A stretch of 64,000 nt of DNA from Nocardioides sp. Soil797 (lineage in GTDB: Bacteria > Actinomycetota > Actinomycetes > Propionibacteriales > Nocardioidaceae). The stretch spans positions 186,068 to 250,067 of the forward strand of contig LMSR01000019.1 of the NCBI GenBank assembly GCA_001429555.1. Direction: 5' to 3'. Shown one piece after another: positions 44,055 through 52,539 of the stretch. Numbering within the stretch: the first letter of the stretch is position 1; each line of letters begins with the position of its first letter. Both the position numbers and the translations under genes were made by a program. A model generated the notes under the pieces. That model had not been told where the DNA came from. It did not search any database and saw nothing but the letters and a program-made list of their open reading frames with translations.

Positions 44055-46139
44055 TCAAATCACTCCTGCACTGGGGAGCCGACTGGTGGTGACGACCTCC
44101 TCTTCGGTCGTCTGGCTGCGCCGGGAGCGGCGCTGCGTGGGAGCCGCCGTGGGCGTCACGGCCGCCGCCCGGAAGATGCGGTCGAGCATGATGCCGAGGA
44201 GCACGATGCTCAGGCCGGCGGCCAACCCCTTGCCCCACTCCTCGAACCGGGAGAAGCCGAGCACGACGTCGTAGCCGAGGGCACCGGCGCCGACCATCCC
44301 GCCGATCACCACCATCGACAGCACGTAGAGCAGGCCCTGGTTCGCGGCCAGCACCAGCGAACGGCGCGCCATCGGGAGCTGGACCTTGGTGATCTCCTGC
44401 CAGGCCGTGGAACCGGAGGACCGGCCCGCCTCCAGGGTGGCCTCGGGCACCCCGCGTACGCCGTCTGCGACCAGCTTGATCGCCACCGGAGCGGCGTACA
44501 CGATCGCGGCGAAGATCGCGGTGAACCGGGTCTGCTCGAAGAGGTAGAGCACCGGCACCAGGTAGACGAAGGGTGGGATGGTCTGCCCCATGTCGAGCAG
44601 AGGCCGGATCAGCAGGTCGACCGTCGGACGACGCGCCATCCAGACCCCGAAGATCACGGCCAGGACCATCGTCAGCAGGGTGGCGACCAGGACCATGTTG
44701 AGCGTGATCATCGTGTCGTGCCACAGGTCGAGGTACCACAGGCCGGCCATGCACACCACGGTCCAGGCGACCACGGTGAGCGTCGTGTTGACCGTGCGGA
44801 AGCCGCCGATCACCAGTGCCAGCAGGAGAATCCCGGCAGCGCTGACGAACCAGGGCGACTCGGCGAGCACGCTCTGCATCGGGTTGAGCAGCCCATAGGT
44901 GATCAGGTTCTTGAAGCCCTCGGTCGCCCCGCCGATCGCATCGACGATCCAGCTGGAGACCTTGTTGATGCCGTCGGCCAGGTCGGACGACCAGCCCGTG
45001 GACGGGAACGTGGCAGCCCAGGAGTAGAAGCGCGACAGGTAGATCATCACCGCCACCGCAACCAGGCCCAGCCCGAGACTGGCCCAGCGCAGGGAGCGGT
45101 TGCCGCCGCCGCTCCGGGCCAGCTTCTCCGGCCGTTCGCTGGCCGCGGTCGTGGTGCGGTCGAGCATGATCGCCAGCAGCACCAGCATGATGCCGGGCAC
45201 CAGCCCGCGTCCGATGTCGGCGATCTCCAGCGCGTCGACCACCTGGAGGCCGAGCCCCGGTCCGTTCACGTAGGACGCGATGACCGCCATCGCGAAGGCG
45301 GCGAGGGTGGTCTGGTTGAGCCCGACCACGATGGTGCGCCGCGCCATCGGCAACTGCACCTTGAGCAGCCGCTGCGCCGACGTCTGGCCCATTGAGTCGG
45401 TCGCCTCGATCGTCGTCTCCGACACCTGCCGGATGCCGAACCCGGCCACCCGGATCAGCGGCGGCACCGCATAGATCAGCGTGGCGACGATGGCGGCGGG
45501 GGCACCGGTTCCGAAGAACAGCACCACCGGGATCAGGTAGACGAAGGTCGGCATCGTCTGCATCAGGTCGAGGACCACGCCGACGATGCGGTTGGCGGTG
45601 TCGTTGGTCCCGATCAGCACCGCGATCGGCAACCCGATGACCACCGAGCAGATGACCGCCAGCATGGTGACGATCAGGGTGTCCACCGACGCGCTCCACA
45701 GGCCCATCACAGCGGCGACGAACATGACCGAGCCACTCAGGACGGCGTACTTCCAACCGGCGAGAGCGTGCGAGATCCACATGATGACGCCGAGCAGGCC
45801 GAGCCAGCCGATCTGGGGCACCGGTCGCGGATAGTCCGGCTTGGAGAGCATCCGCTGCAGCCAGTCGACCGCGTTCAGCGCCCATTCGGCGATCTTCCCG
45901 GTGAACCTCATCAGCAGGTTGTCGTCGCGCCCGGCGATCAGGCTGTTGCGCCAACCTGTCATCTCGTTGTGCAGGTCGGTGTGCTCACGACCGGCAAGGG
46001 CCAGCGTGTGGTCGCCCTTCATCAGCGACCAGGCCACGATCCACAGTCCGATGACCACGACTCCCCACGCCCAGCGGGTTCGCCGGAACCAGCGCCAGGC
46101 AACGACCAGTGCCCGGCCCAAGCGCCGGAGGAGGCTCAC
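44055..46139 (-). CDS. glycine betaine/choline ABC transporter permease, two fused domains
   Basis: 694 residues, about twice the usual ProW length. It holds two homologous permease domains, each with the ABC-coupling EAA-like loop: ETTIEATDSMGQTSAQRLLKVQLPMARRTI (first) and EATLEAGRSSGSTAWQEITKVQLPMARRSL (second), and matching DLMQTMPTFVYLIPVVLFF / DMGQTIPPFVYLVPVLYLF segments. The whole channel is therefore one chain. GTG at 46139 overlaps the ATPase gene stop by 4 bp. It would form a transporter with the neighbouring ATPase and binding protein. Confidence 0.92.
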   Translation of the reverse strand: MSLLRRLGRALVVAWRWFRRTRWAWGVVVIGLWIVAWSLMKGDHTLALAGREHTDLHNEMTGWRNSLIAGRDDNLLMRFTGKIAEWALNAVDWLQRMLSKPDYPRPVPQIGWLGLLGVIMWISHALAGWKYAVLSGSVMFVAAVMGLWSASVDTLIVTMLAVICSVVIGLPIAVLIGTNDTANRIVGVVLDLMQTMPTFVYLIPVVLFFGTGAPAAIVATLIYAVPPLIRVAGFGIRQVSETTIEATDSMGQTSAQRLLKVQLPMARRTIVVGLNQTTLAAFAMAVIASYVNGPGLGLQVVDALEIADIGRGLVPGIMLVLLAIMLDRTTTAASERPEKLARSGGGNRSLRWASLGLGLVAVAVMIYLSRFYSWAATFPSTGWSSDLADGINKVSSWIVDAIGGATEGFKNLITYGLLNPMQSVLAESPWFVSAAGILLLALVIGGFRTVNTTLTVVAWTVVCMAGLWYLDLWHDTMITLNMVLVATLLTMVLAVIFGVWMARRPTVDLLIRPLLDMGQTIPPFVYLVPVLYLFEQTRFTAIFAAIVYAAPVAIKLVADGVRGVPEATLEAGRSSGSTAWQEITKVQLPMARRSLVLAANQGLLYVLSMVVIGGMVGAGALGYDVVLGFSRFEEWGKGLAAGLSIVLLGIMLDRIFRAAAVTPTAAPTQRRSRRSQTTEEEVVTTSRLPSAGVI

Positions 46140-47209
46140 GCCGACTCCTCGGCCACCACGACCCGCAGGATCGCGTCGTCGTCGACGATGCCGACCAGCT
46201 TCCCGTCATCGATCACGCGGACCGGGTGGTCGGAGGCCAGGGCTGCCTGCGCGGCCGCGCGCACGATGGTGTCGGAGGTCATCACCGGGCCTTCGCTCGA
46301 GTCGTCGGGCCGCGGGTCACGCATCACCCACTTCAGCGTCAGCACGTGCGAGCGGGGCACGTCGGAGGTGAAGTCGCGGACGTAGTCGTCGGCGGGCGCG
46401 CCGACCACCTCGTCCGGCGTACCGATCTGCACCACCTCGCCGTCGCGCATGATCAGGATCCGGTCGCCCAGCTTCAGAGCCTCGCTCAGGTCGTGGGTGA
46501 TGAAGACCATCGTCTTCCTCAGCTCCTCCTGGAGCCGGATCACCTCGTTCTGCATGTCGCGCCGGATCAACGGGTCGAGGGCCGAGAAGGGTTCGTCGAA
46601 CAGCATCATCGCCGGGTCGCCGGCCAGCGCGCGGCCCAGGCCCACGCGCTGCTGCATGCCGCCGGAGAGCTGGTCGGGATAGGAGCTGCCATAGCCGGTC
46701 AGTCCGACCAGGTCGACGATCTCGGCCGCCTGCTGGCGACGTACCTTCTTGGGGACCCCGCGGATCTCGAGCCCGTAGGCGATGTTGTCGATCACCTGGC
46801 GGTGCGGCAGCAGGCCGAAGTGCTGGAAGACCATCGAGACCTGGTTGCGTCGCATGGCCCGCAGCCCTGCCGGGTGGGCCGCGGTCACGTCCATGCCGCC
46901 GATGTCGACCTGGCCCGCGGTCGGCTCGATCAGCCGGGTCAGGCACCGGACCAGCGTCGACTTCCCGGAGCCCGAGAGGCCCATCACCACGAAGACCTCA
47001 CCCGGGGCGACCTCGAACGAGACGTCCTTGACACCCACGACGCAGCCGGTCTTCTCCTTGAGCTCGGCGCGAGAGAGATCGGCATCCGGCGTGCCGATGA
47101 TCCGGTCGGCCCGGGGGCCGAAGATCTTCCACAGCCCACGCACGCTCAGGGCCGCGGCGCGGGTCTCGGGTTCGTCGCTGACGGGTGTCTCTGCATCGGA
47201 GGTGGTCAC
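46136..47209 (-). CDS. glycine betaine/choline ABC transporter ATPase with CBS-like tail
   Basis: 357 residues, ProV/OpuAA type. Walker A GLSGSGKSTLVRCLTRLIEP, Q-loop VFQHFGLLPHRQVIDN, signature LSGGMQQRVGLGRALA, Walker B MMLFDEPFSALDPLIR, H-loop FITHDLSE. The C-terminal 90 residues look like a CBS region (VRVIDDGKLVGIVDDDAILRVV) that senses ionic strength in OpuA homologues. GTG at 47209 overlaps the betA stop. This couples choline oxidation and uptake in one operon. Confidence 0.92.
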   Translation of the reverse strand: MTTSDAETPVSDEPETRAAALSVRGLWKIFGPRADRIIGTPDADLSRAELKEKTGCVVGVKDVSFEVAPGEVFVVMGLSGSGKSTLVRCLTRLIEPTAGQVDIGGMDVTAAHPAGLRAMRRNQVSMVFQHFGLLPHRQVIDNIAYGLEIRGVPKKVRRQQAAEIVDLVGLTGYGSSYPDQLSGGMQQRVGLGRALAGDPAMMLFDEPFSALDPLIRRDMQNEVIRLQEELRKTMVFITHDLSEALKLGDRILIMRDGEVVQIGTPDEVVGAPADDYVRDFTSDVPRSHVLTLKWVMRDPRPDDSSEGPVMTSDTIVRAAAQAALASDHPVRVIDDGKLVGIVDDDAILRVVVAEESA

Positions 47210-48927
47210 TGGGGCGCCCCTTCTGGGTCGATGTCGTTGCGGGGGTCGCCCGGCGGATGGAGCGGCATCCCGTCGCGGTAGCGGTAGTACGGCGCCGGGT
47301 CGGCCGTCAGAGGTGTGTTCCCGAGGATCAGGTCGGCCGCCTTCTCGGCGAGCATCATCACGGGCGCATAGATGTTGCCGTTCGTCACGTAGGGCATCGA
47401 CGAGGCATCGACCACCCGCAGACCGTCAATCCCGTGCACTCGCAGGGATGTGGGGTCGAGCACGCTCATCTCGTCGGTGCCCATCCGGGCGGTGCAGGAG
47501 GGGTGCAGCGCAGTCTCGGCGTCCTCGGCGACCCACTTCAGGATCTCCTCGTCGCTCTCGACCTGCGGTCCGGGCGAGATCTCGCCGTCGTTGAACGGGG
47601 CGAACGCCGGCTGGTTGAGGATGTCGCGCGCCACCCGGATCGCCTCCACCCACTCCTGACGGTCCTGCTCGGTGGAGAGGTAGTTGAACCGCAGCTCCGG
47701 GTGGCGGTGCGGGTCGGTGCTGGCGATCTTCACCGACCCGCGTACGTCGGAGTACATCGGCCCGACGTGCACCTGGTAGCCGTGCTCGGCGGCGGGCTGC
47801 GATCCGTCGTACCGGATCGCGATGGGCAGGAAGTGGAACATCAGGTTGGGGTAGTCGACCCGGTCGTTGCCGCGGACGAAGCCGCCGCCCTCGAAGTGGT
47901 TGGTCGCGCCGAGACCGGTACGCCGGAACAGCCAGTCGGCGGCCAGCTTGGGGCGGTTGCGCCACTTGAGGCCCGGCGAGATCGAGACGGGCTGCTTGGA
48001 GGCGTACTGGATGTAGACCTCGAGGTGGTCCTGGAGGTTCTCCCCGACACCGGGCAGGTCGTGGCGCGGGGTGATGCCGAGCGCCTCCAGCTCCGCCGCG
48101 TTGCCGATGCCGGAGAGCTGGAGCAGCTGTGGCGAGTTGATCGAGCCGCCGCACAGGATCACCTCACCGGCGTACGTCGTGTGCTTGCTGCGGGCGCGGG
48201 TCCAGTCGACGCCGACCACGCGGTTGCCCTCGAACCGCAGGCCACTGACGAAGGCATGGGTCAACACGTCGAGGTTCGCCCGGCCCATCACCGGGTGCAG
48301 GTAGGCCTGGGCGGCGGAGTAGCGGCGGCCGTTGCTGACGTTGCGGTCGAAGCGGGCGAAGCCTTCCTGGCGGTAGCCGTTGACGTCGTCGGTGAGCGGG
48401 TAGCCGGCCTGTTGCGTCGCCTCGAAGAACGCACCGAACAGCGGGTTCGTGGCCGGGCCCTGCTCGAGCTTGAGCGGGCCGCTCCCGCCCCTCCACCGGT
48501 CGGCGCCCACGCTGCCGTCGGCGAGGAAGCGGGTCTCCATCCGCTTGAAGTAGGGCAGGCAGTGGGCGTAGTCCCACGTCTCCATGCCGTCGTCGGCAGC
48601 CCAGCGCTGGTAGTCCATCGGGTTGCCCCGCTGGAAGATCATCCCGTTGATGCTGCTGGACCCGCCGAGCACCTTGCCGCGCGCATGGAAGACGCGGCGC
48701 CCGCCCATGTGCGGCTCCGGCTCGGACTCGTACTTCCAGTCGTAGAAGCGACTGCCGATCGGGAAGGGCAGCGCCGCCGGCATGTGGATGAAGGGGTCGA
48801 TCCGGTAGTCGTTGCGGCCCGCCTCCAGCACCAGCACCCGGGTCGCCGGGTCCGCACTCAGGCGGTTCGCGAGGGCGCAACCAGCAGAGCCACCTCCGAC
48901 GATGACGAAGTCGTATCGATCGGTCAT
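47206..48927 (-). CDS. betA: choline dehydrogenase-like GMC oxidoreductase
   Basis: 573 residues. GMC family: FAD-binding FVIVGGGSAGCALANRLS, GMC signatures ARGKVLGGSSSINGMIFQRG and GGSINSPQLLQLSGIG, catalytic His region LHPSCTARMG and C-terminal MPYVTNGNIYAPVMMLAEKAADLI. With betB upstream and a betaine-type transporter downstream, choline to betaine aldehyde is the natural reaction; other alcohols cannot be excluded from motifs alone. ATG at 48927 begins the FAD motif; 34 bp separate it from betB. Confidence 0.88.
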   Translation of the reverse strand: MTDRYDFVIVGGGSAGCALANRLSADPATRVLVLEAGRNDYRIDPFIHMPAALPFPIGSRFYDWKYESEPEPHMGGRRVFHARGKVLGGSSSINGMIFQRGNPMDYQRWAADDGMETWDYAHCLPYFKRMETRFLADGSVGADRWRGGSGPLKLEQGPATNPLFGAFFEATQQAGYPLTDDVNGYRQEGFARFDRNVSNGRRYSAAQAYLHPVMGRANLDVLTHAFVSGLRFEGNRVVGVDWTRARSKHTTYAGEVILCGGSINSPQLLQLSGIGNAAELEALGITPRHDLPGVGENLQDHLEVYIQYASKQPVSISPGLKWRNRPKLAADWLFRRTGLGATNHFEGGGFVRGNDRVDYPNLMFHFLPIAIRYDGSQPAAEHGYQVHVGPMYSDVRGSVKIASTDPHRHPELRFNYLSTEQDRQEWVEAIRVARDILNQPAFAPFNDGEISPGPQVESDEEILKWVAEDAETALHPSCTARMGTDEMSVLDPTSLRVHGIDGLRVVDASSMPYVTNGNIYAPVMMLAEKAADLILGNTPLTADPAPYYRYRDGMPLHPPGDPRNDIDPEGAPQ

Positions 48928-48961
48928 TCGCTTCCTCTCTGCTGCGTGATGCCGCCTCGGA

Positions 48962-50449
48962 TCAGGCGCCCACCCCTGGTCCGGCGCCGAACCACTCCTG
49001 GGGGCGCGGGCGGATGTTGTGCCACACGTGCTTGGTCTCGCGGTATTCCTCCAGACCGGCTCGGCCGAGCTCACGGCCGATCCCGGACTGCTTGTAGCCG
49101 CCCCACTCTGCCTGGGGCACGTAGGGGTGGTAGTCGTTGATCCAGACCGTGCCCATCCGCATCCCGGCGGCGACCCGTTGCGCCCGCCCGGCGTCGGCGG
49201 TCCACACGGCCCCCGCAAGGCCATAGATGCTGTCGTTGGCGATCCGCACCGCCTCGTCCTCGTCACGGAACGTCTCGACGGTCAGGACCGGGCCGAACGA
49301 CTCGTCCTGGGTCACCGACATGTCGCTGGTGCACCGGTCGAGGATCGTGGGCAGGTAGTAGAACCCCTCGGCGTACGCCGGGTCGTCGGGTCGTGAGCCA
49401 CCGCAGCGCAGGACGGCGCCCTCAGCGAGCCCGGCGGCGACGTACTTCTCCACCTTGTCGAGGTGGGCGGCACTGGTCAGTGGTCCGGTCTGGGCGGCCT
49501 CGTCGAAGGGGCCGCCGAGGCGGATCCGCTGGGCCCGCTCCACCAGGGCGTCGACGAACTCGTCGTGGATCGACTCCTCGACCACCAACCGGGCTCCCGC
49601 CGAGCAGACCTGACCCGAGTGCAGGAAGACCGCGGTCAACGCCATGTCGAGCGCGGTCTCGCGGTCGGCATCGGCGAAGACGACGTTGGGGTTCTTGCCG
49701 CCGAGCTCGAGGGCGACCCGTTTGACCGTGCCAGCGGCGTTGGCCATCAGCAGCTTGCCGACCACCAGGCTGCCGGTGAAGGACACCAGGTCGACGCGCG
49801 GGTCGGTGCTCAGCGGGGCGCCGGCATTCGGGCCGTCACCGAGGACGAGGTTGCCGACTCCCGCGGGGAGCCCGGCCTCCTTGAGAATGCGCACCAGGTG
49901 AATCGAGGAGTGTGGCGTGATCTCGCTGGGCTTGAGCACGAACGTGTTGCCCGCGGCCAGGCAGGGCGCGACCTTCCACGAGGTCTGCAGCAAGGGGTAG
50001 TTCCACGGCGTGATCAGCCCGCAGACGCCCAGCGGCTCGTGCACGATCGTGCTGACCACGTCGGGATTGCCGGTGTCGACGACGCGTCCGGCCTCCTCGG
50101 TCGCGACGTTTCCGTAGTGGCGGAAGACGCCGACCACGTCGTCCACGTCGTACTCGCTCTCGACCAGGCGCTTGCCGGTGTCGAGGGACTCCGCGTGGGC
50201 AATCGCCGCCTTGTCGCGCTCCAGCAGGTCGGCCACCCGGAGCAGCAGGTCGGCACGCTCCCGGGTCGAGGTGTGGCGCCAGCTGCCGTCATGGAAGGCG
50301 CGGTACGCCGCCTCGATCGCGGCCCCGGTGTCCGTCGCCGTCGCCTCATCCACCTCGGCCACCAACGACCCGTCGGCAGGGCAGTGGATCGAGCGGCGGC
50401 CACCGTCGCGAGCCGATCGCCACTCGCCGTCGATGAAGATCTCAGGCAC
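48962..50449 (-). CDS. betB: betaine-aldehyde dehydrogenase
   Basis: 495 residues. ALDH superfamily: LITPWNYPLLQTSWKVAPCLAAGNTFVLKPSE, general base Glu in VALELGGKNPNVVF, nucleophile Cys in HSGQVCSAGARLVVEE, and C-terminal GGYKQSGIGRELG. Oxidises betaine aldehyde to glycine betaine with NAD(P). First gene of the operon. GTG at 50449 is chosen since GGTGGGG lies 6 nt upstream; an earlier in-frame extension to 50512 would place coding sequence across the operator at 50478-50494. Confidence 0.9.
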   Translation of the reverse strand: MPEIFIDGEWRSARDGGRRSIHCPADGSLVAEVDEATATDTGAAIEAAYRAFHDGSWRHTSTRERADLLLRVADLLERDKAAIAHAESLDTGKRLVESEYDVDDVVGVFRHYGNVATEEAGRVVDTGNPDVVSTIVHEPLGVCGLITPWNYPLLQTSWKVAPCLAAGNTFVLKPSEITPHSSIHLVRILKEAGLPAGVGNLVLGDGPNAGAPLSTDPRVDLVSFTGSLVVGKLLMANAAGTVKRVALELGGKNPNVVFADADRETALDMALTAVFLHSGQVCSAGARLVVEESIHDEFVDALVERAQRIRLGGPFDEAAQTGPLTSAAHLDKVEKYVAAGLAEGAVLRCGGSRPDDPAYAEGFYYLPTILDRCTSDMSVTQDESFGPVLTVETFRDEDEAVRIANDSIYGLAGAVWTADAGRAQRVAAGMRMGTVWINDYHPYVPQAEWGGYKQSGIGRELGRAGLEEYRETKHVWHNIRPRPQEWFGAGPGVGA

Positions 50450-50477
50450 TACGATCCCCACCTTCACTTCGGCTCGC

Positions 50478-50494
50478 GTTGCATCTGACGCAAC
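50478..50494. promoter_or_regulatory. operator-like palindrome, GTTGCG family, betB promoter
   Basis: GTTGCATCTGACGCAAC, 17 bp, ends identical to the dehydrogenase site (GTTGC...CGCAAC). About 29 bp before the betB start. Another TTCGCAAC half-site follows at 50506-50513. Confidence 0.6.
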
Positions 50495-50581
50495 TCGATT
50501 CTCTGTTCGCAACCAACCTTCGCCCCTTTCGAAGGATCGCGTTAACCCCGTGCCTCGTCAAGCAGATCGGGAAGACTTCAC

Positions 50582-51352
50582 CTAACGGTGACCCCAGCCG
50601 AGGCGGTGGGAGACCTCGGCTGCAGCGTCCACGACCAGGGGGATGACCGCCTCGAGGCGCTCCTCGTCGAGCCGGAGCGTGGGACCGGAGACGCTCAGGG
50701 AGGCGATCACGTCGCCGTGCGCGTTGTGGATCGGTGCGGCCACGGCGGTCAGCCCGACCTCGAGCTCGTCGACCGCCACGGCGTACCCCGCCTGGCGCAC
50801 CTTCTCGACCTCCGCGCGCAGCCGGCCCTTCTTGGTGATGGTCAGCTCCGTGTAGGCGGCCAGGCCCCCGAGCACCTCGTCCAGCCGCTCGGCGGTGAGC
50901 CCGCTGAGCAGCACCTTGCCGTTGCTGGTCGCGTGGAGCGGGATGTGCTGGCCGACCCAGTTGTGCGACTGCAGCGCCGAGGATCCGGCGACCTGGTCGA
51001 GATAGAGCGCCGAGCTCTCCGACAGCACGGCCATGTTCACCGTCTCGCCCGTCTCGGCCGCGAGGTGACGACTGACCGACCGGGCCTCCTGGACGACGTC
51101 GAGGCGTGCCGTGGTGGCACCGGCGAGGCGGAGGATCCCCATGCCCAGGCGGTACTTGCCGCGGTCCTCGGTCTGCTCGACCAGCCCGCGCCCCTCGAGG
51201 GTCGCGATCAGCCGGAAGGCGGTGCTCTTGTGCACCTCGAGCTCGGCAGCGAGCTCGGTCACCCCCGCGGTCCCGCGGTGGGCCAGCACCTCCAGAATGG
51301 CGAGGGCGCGATCGACGGACTGCACTCCGTCGACGGTGCGGGGCTTGTCCAT
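50582..51352 (-). CDS. IclR-family regulator of the betaine genes
   Basis: 256 residues. N-terminal winged helix (VDRALAILEVLAHRGTAGVTELAAELEVHKSTAFRLIATLEGRGLV) and C-terminal effector domain (SALQSHNWVGQHIPLHATSNGKVLLSG, LRAEVEKVRQAGYAVAVDELEVGLTAVAAPI). Lies between betB and the divergent purU, and GTTGCG half-sites occur in front of both and before the dehydrogenase operon, so it is the prime candidate for controlling the betaine branch. Effector may be betaine or a demethylation product (inference). Confidence 0.9.
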   Translation of the reverse strand: MDKPRTVDGVQSVDRALAILEVLAHRGTAGVTELAAELEVHKSTAFRLIATLEGRGLVEQTEDRGKYRLGMGILRLAGATTARLDVVQEARSVSRHLAAETGETVNMAVLSESSALYLDQVAGSSALQSHNWVGQHIPLHATSNGKVLLSGLTAERLDEVLGGLAAYTELTITKKGRLRAEVEKVRQAGYAVAVDELEVGLTAVAAPIHNAHGDVIASLSVSGPTLRLDEERLEAVIPLVVDAAAEVSHRLGWGHR

Positions 51353-51374
51353 GGAGCGACATTAGCGCAGGCAC

Positions 51375-51424
51375 TGGCGCAAGGCGCGTTGCGTATCGCA
51401 GACTGTTGACGCGAACTACGCAAC
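51375..51424. promoter_or_regulatory. GTTGCG half-sites in the iclR-purU spacer
   Basis: Three half-sites: TGGCGCAA (51375-51382), GTTGCGTATCGCA (51388-51400, shares GTTGCGTAT with the dehydrogenase site) and TACGCAAC (51417-51424), in a divergent promoter region. Fits autoregulation plus control of purU. Confidence 0.5.
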
Positions 51425-51451
51425 AGAGCTGTCCCACAGAATGAGGCGCAC

Positions 51452-52339
51452 ATGGTCCTCCCGTACTCCGCCAACGCGACTGACCCGGCGGGTGACTTCG
51501 TGCTGACCCTGGCCTGTCCCGACCGCCCCGGCATCGTGCACGCGGTCACCGGCTTCCTGGTGCGCCATCGCGCCAACATCATCGAGAGCCAGCAGTTCGG
51601 GGACCGGCTCACCGACCGCTTCTTCATGCGCATCGACTTCGAGGTGGAGGGCGAGACCACCGACGCCGCCGTACTCCGTGAGGACTTCGGTGCGGTGGCC
51701 GCCGAGCTGTCGATGACCTTCGAGCTGTGGGACGCCGCCGCGCCGTACCGCACGCTGATCATGGTCTCCAAGCACCTGCACTGCCTCAACGACCTGCTCT
51801 TCCGCACCTCCACCGGGGCGCTGCAGATCGAGATCCCCGCCGTCGTCTCCAACCACCCCGACGCGGAGGCCCTGGTCACGTCGTACGGCATCGACTTCCA
51901 CCACGTCCCGGTGACCGCCGAGACCAAGCCGGAGGCTGAGGCGCAGGTGCTGCGTCTGGTCGACGAGCACGAGGTCGACCTCGTCGTGCTGGCCCGCTAC
52001 ATGCAGGTCCTCTCCGACCCGATGTGCCGGGCGCTCTCGGGCAAGGCGATCAACATCCACCACTCGTTCCTGCCGAGCTTCAAGGGCGCCAAGCCCTACC
52101 ACCAAGCCTTCGACCGGGGCGTGAAGCTGGTCGGCGCCACCGCCCACTACGTCACCGCCGACCTCGACGAGGGGCCGATCATCGAGCAGGACGTGATGCG
52201 CGTCGACCACAACCACAACCAGGCCCAGCTCGTCTCCGCCGGGCGTGACGTCGAGGCCCAGGTGCTCTCCCGGGCCGTGCGCTGGCACTCGGAGTCGCGG
52301 GTCCTGCTCAACGGTCACCGCACTGTGGTCTTCCGCTGA
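51452..52339 (+). CDS. purU: formyltetrahydrofolate deformylase
   Basis: 295 residues. N-terminal ACT domain (FVLTLACPDRPGIVHAVTGFLVRHRANIIESQQF) and C-terminal formyl hydrolase domain with VVLARYMQVLSDPMC, INIHHSFLPSFKGAKPYHQAFDRGVKLVGATAHYVTADLDEGPII, including the catalytic Asn-His-Asp set. Hydrolyses 10-formyl-THF to formate and THF. In this setting it would free folate loaded by demethylation reactions. ATG follows GAGGCG; divergent from iclR. Confidence 0.93.
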   Translation: MVLPYSANATDPAGDFVLTLACPDRPGIVHAVTGFLVRHRANIIESQQFGDRLTDRFFMRIDFEVEGETTDAAVLREDFGAVAAELSMTFELWDAAAPYRTLIMVSKHLHCLNDLLFRTSTGALQIEIPAVVSNHPDAEALVTSYGIDFHHVPVTAETKPEAEAQVLRLVDEHEVDLVVLARYMQVLSDPMCRALSGKAINIHHSFLPSFKGAKPYHQAFDRGVKLVGATAHYVTADLDEGPIIEQDVMRVDHNHNQAQLVSAGRDVEAQVLSRAVRWHSESRVLLNGHRTVVFR

Positions 52340-52376
52340 CCCCACCCCCACCCCACCCCACCCCCAAACCTGTGGA

Positions 52377-52431
52377 GTTACCGAAACGTATGCAGGATTC
52401 TGGCCAGAAATTTCTGCATACGTTTCGGTAA
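52377..52431. repeat. palindromic repeat, family 1, copy 2
   Basis: GTTACCGAAACGTATGCAGG with right arm CTGCATACGTTTCGGTAA; 18-bp arms pair without mismatch. Lies between convergent purU and the endonuclease-like gene. Confidence 0.92.
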
Positions 52432-52437
52432 GTGCGC

Positions 52438-52500
52438 GGGCAGACAGGCAGAGGGCAGACAGGCAGACAGGCAGACAGGCAGAGGGCAGACGGGCAGGGG
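52438..52500. repeat. short 8-bp tandem repeat
   Basis: About seven irregular units of GCAGACAG with AGGGCAGA variants. Non-coding, next to palindrome copy 2. Confidence 0.8.
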
Positions 52501-52539
52501 ACCGAGACTGTACGCCGGCGCGAAGCTCGCTGGACGGAA

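Noticed and set aside
50450..50512. Longer N-terminus for BetB
   Set aside because: Would put coding sequence over the GTTGC palindrome, and GTG at 50449 has a better ribosome site.
52438..52500. CRISPR or origin-like iterons
   Set aside because: Only short irregular 8-bp units (GCAGACAG); no spacer structure, DnaA boxes or replication gene nearby.
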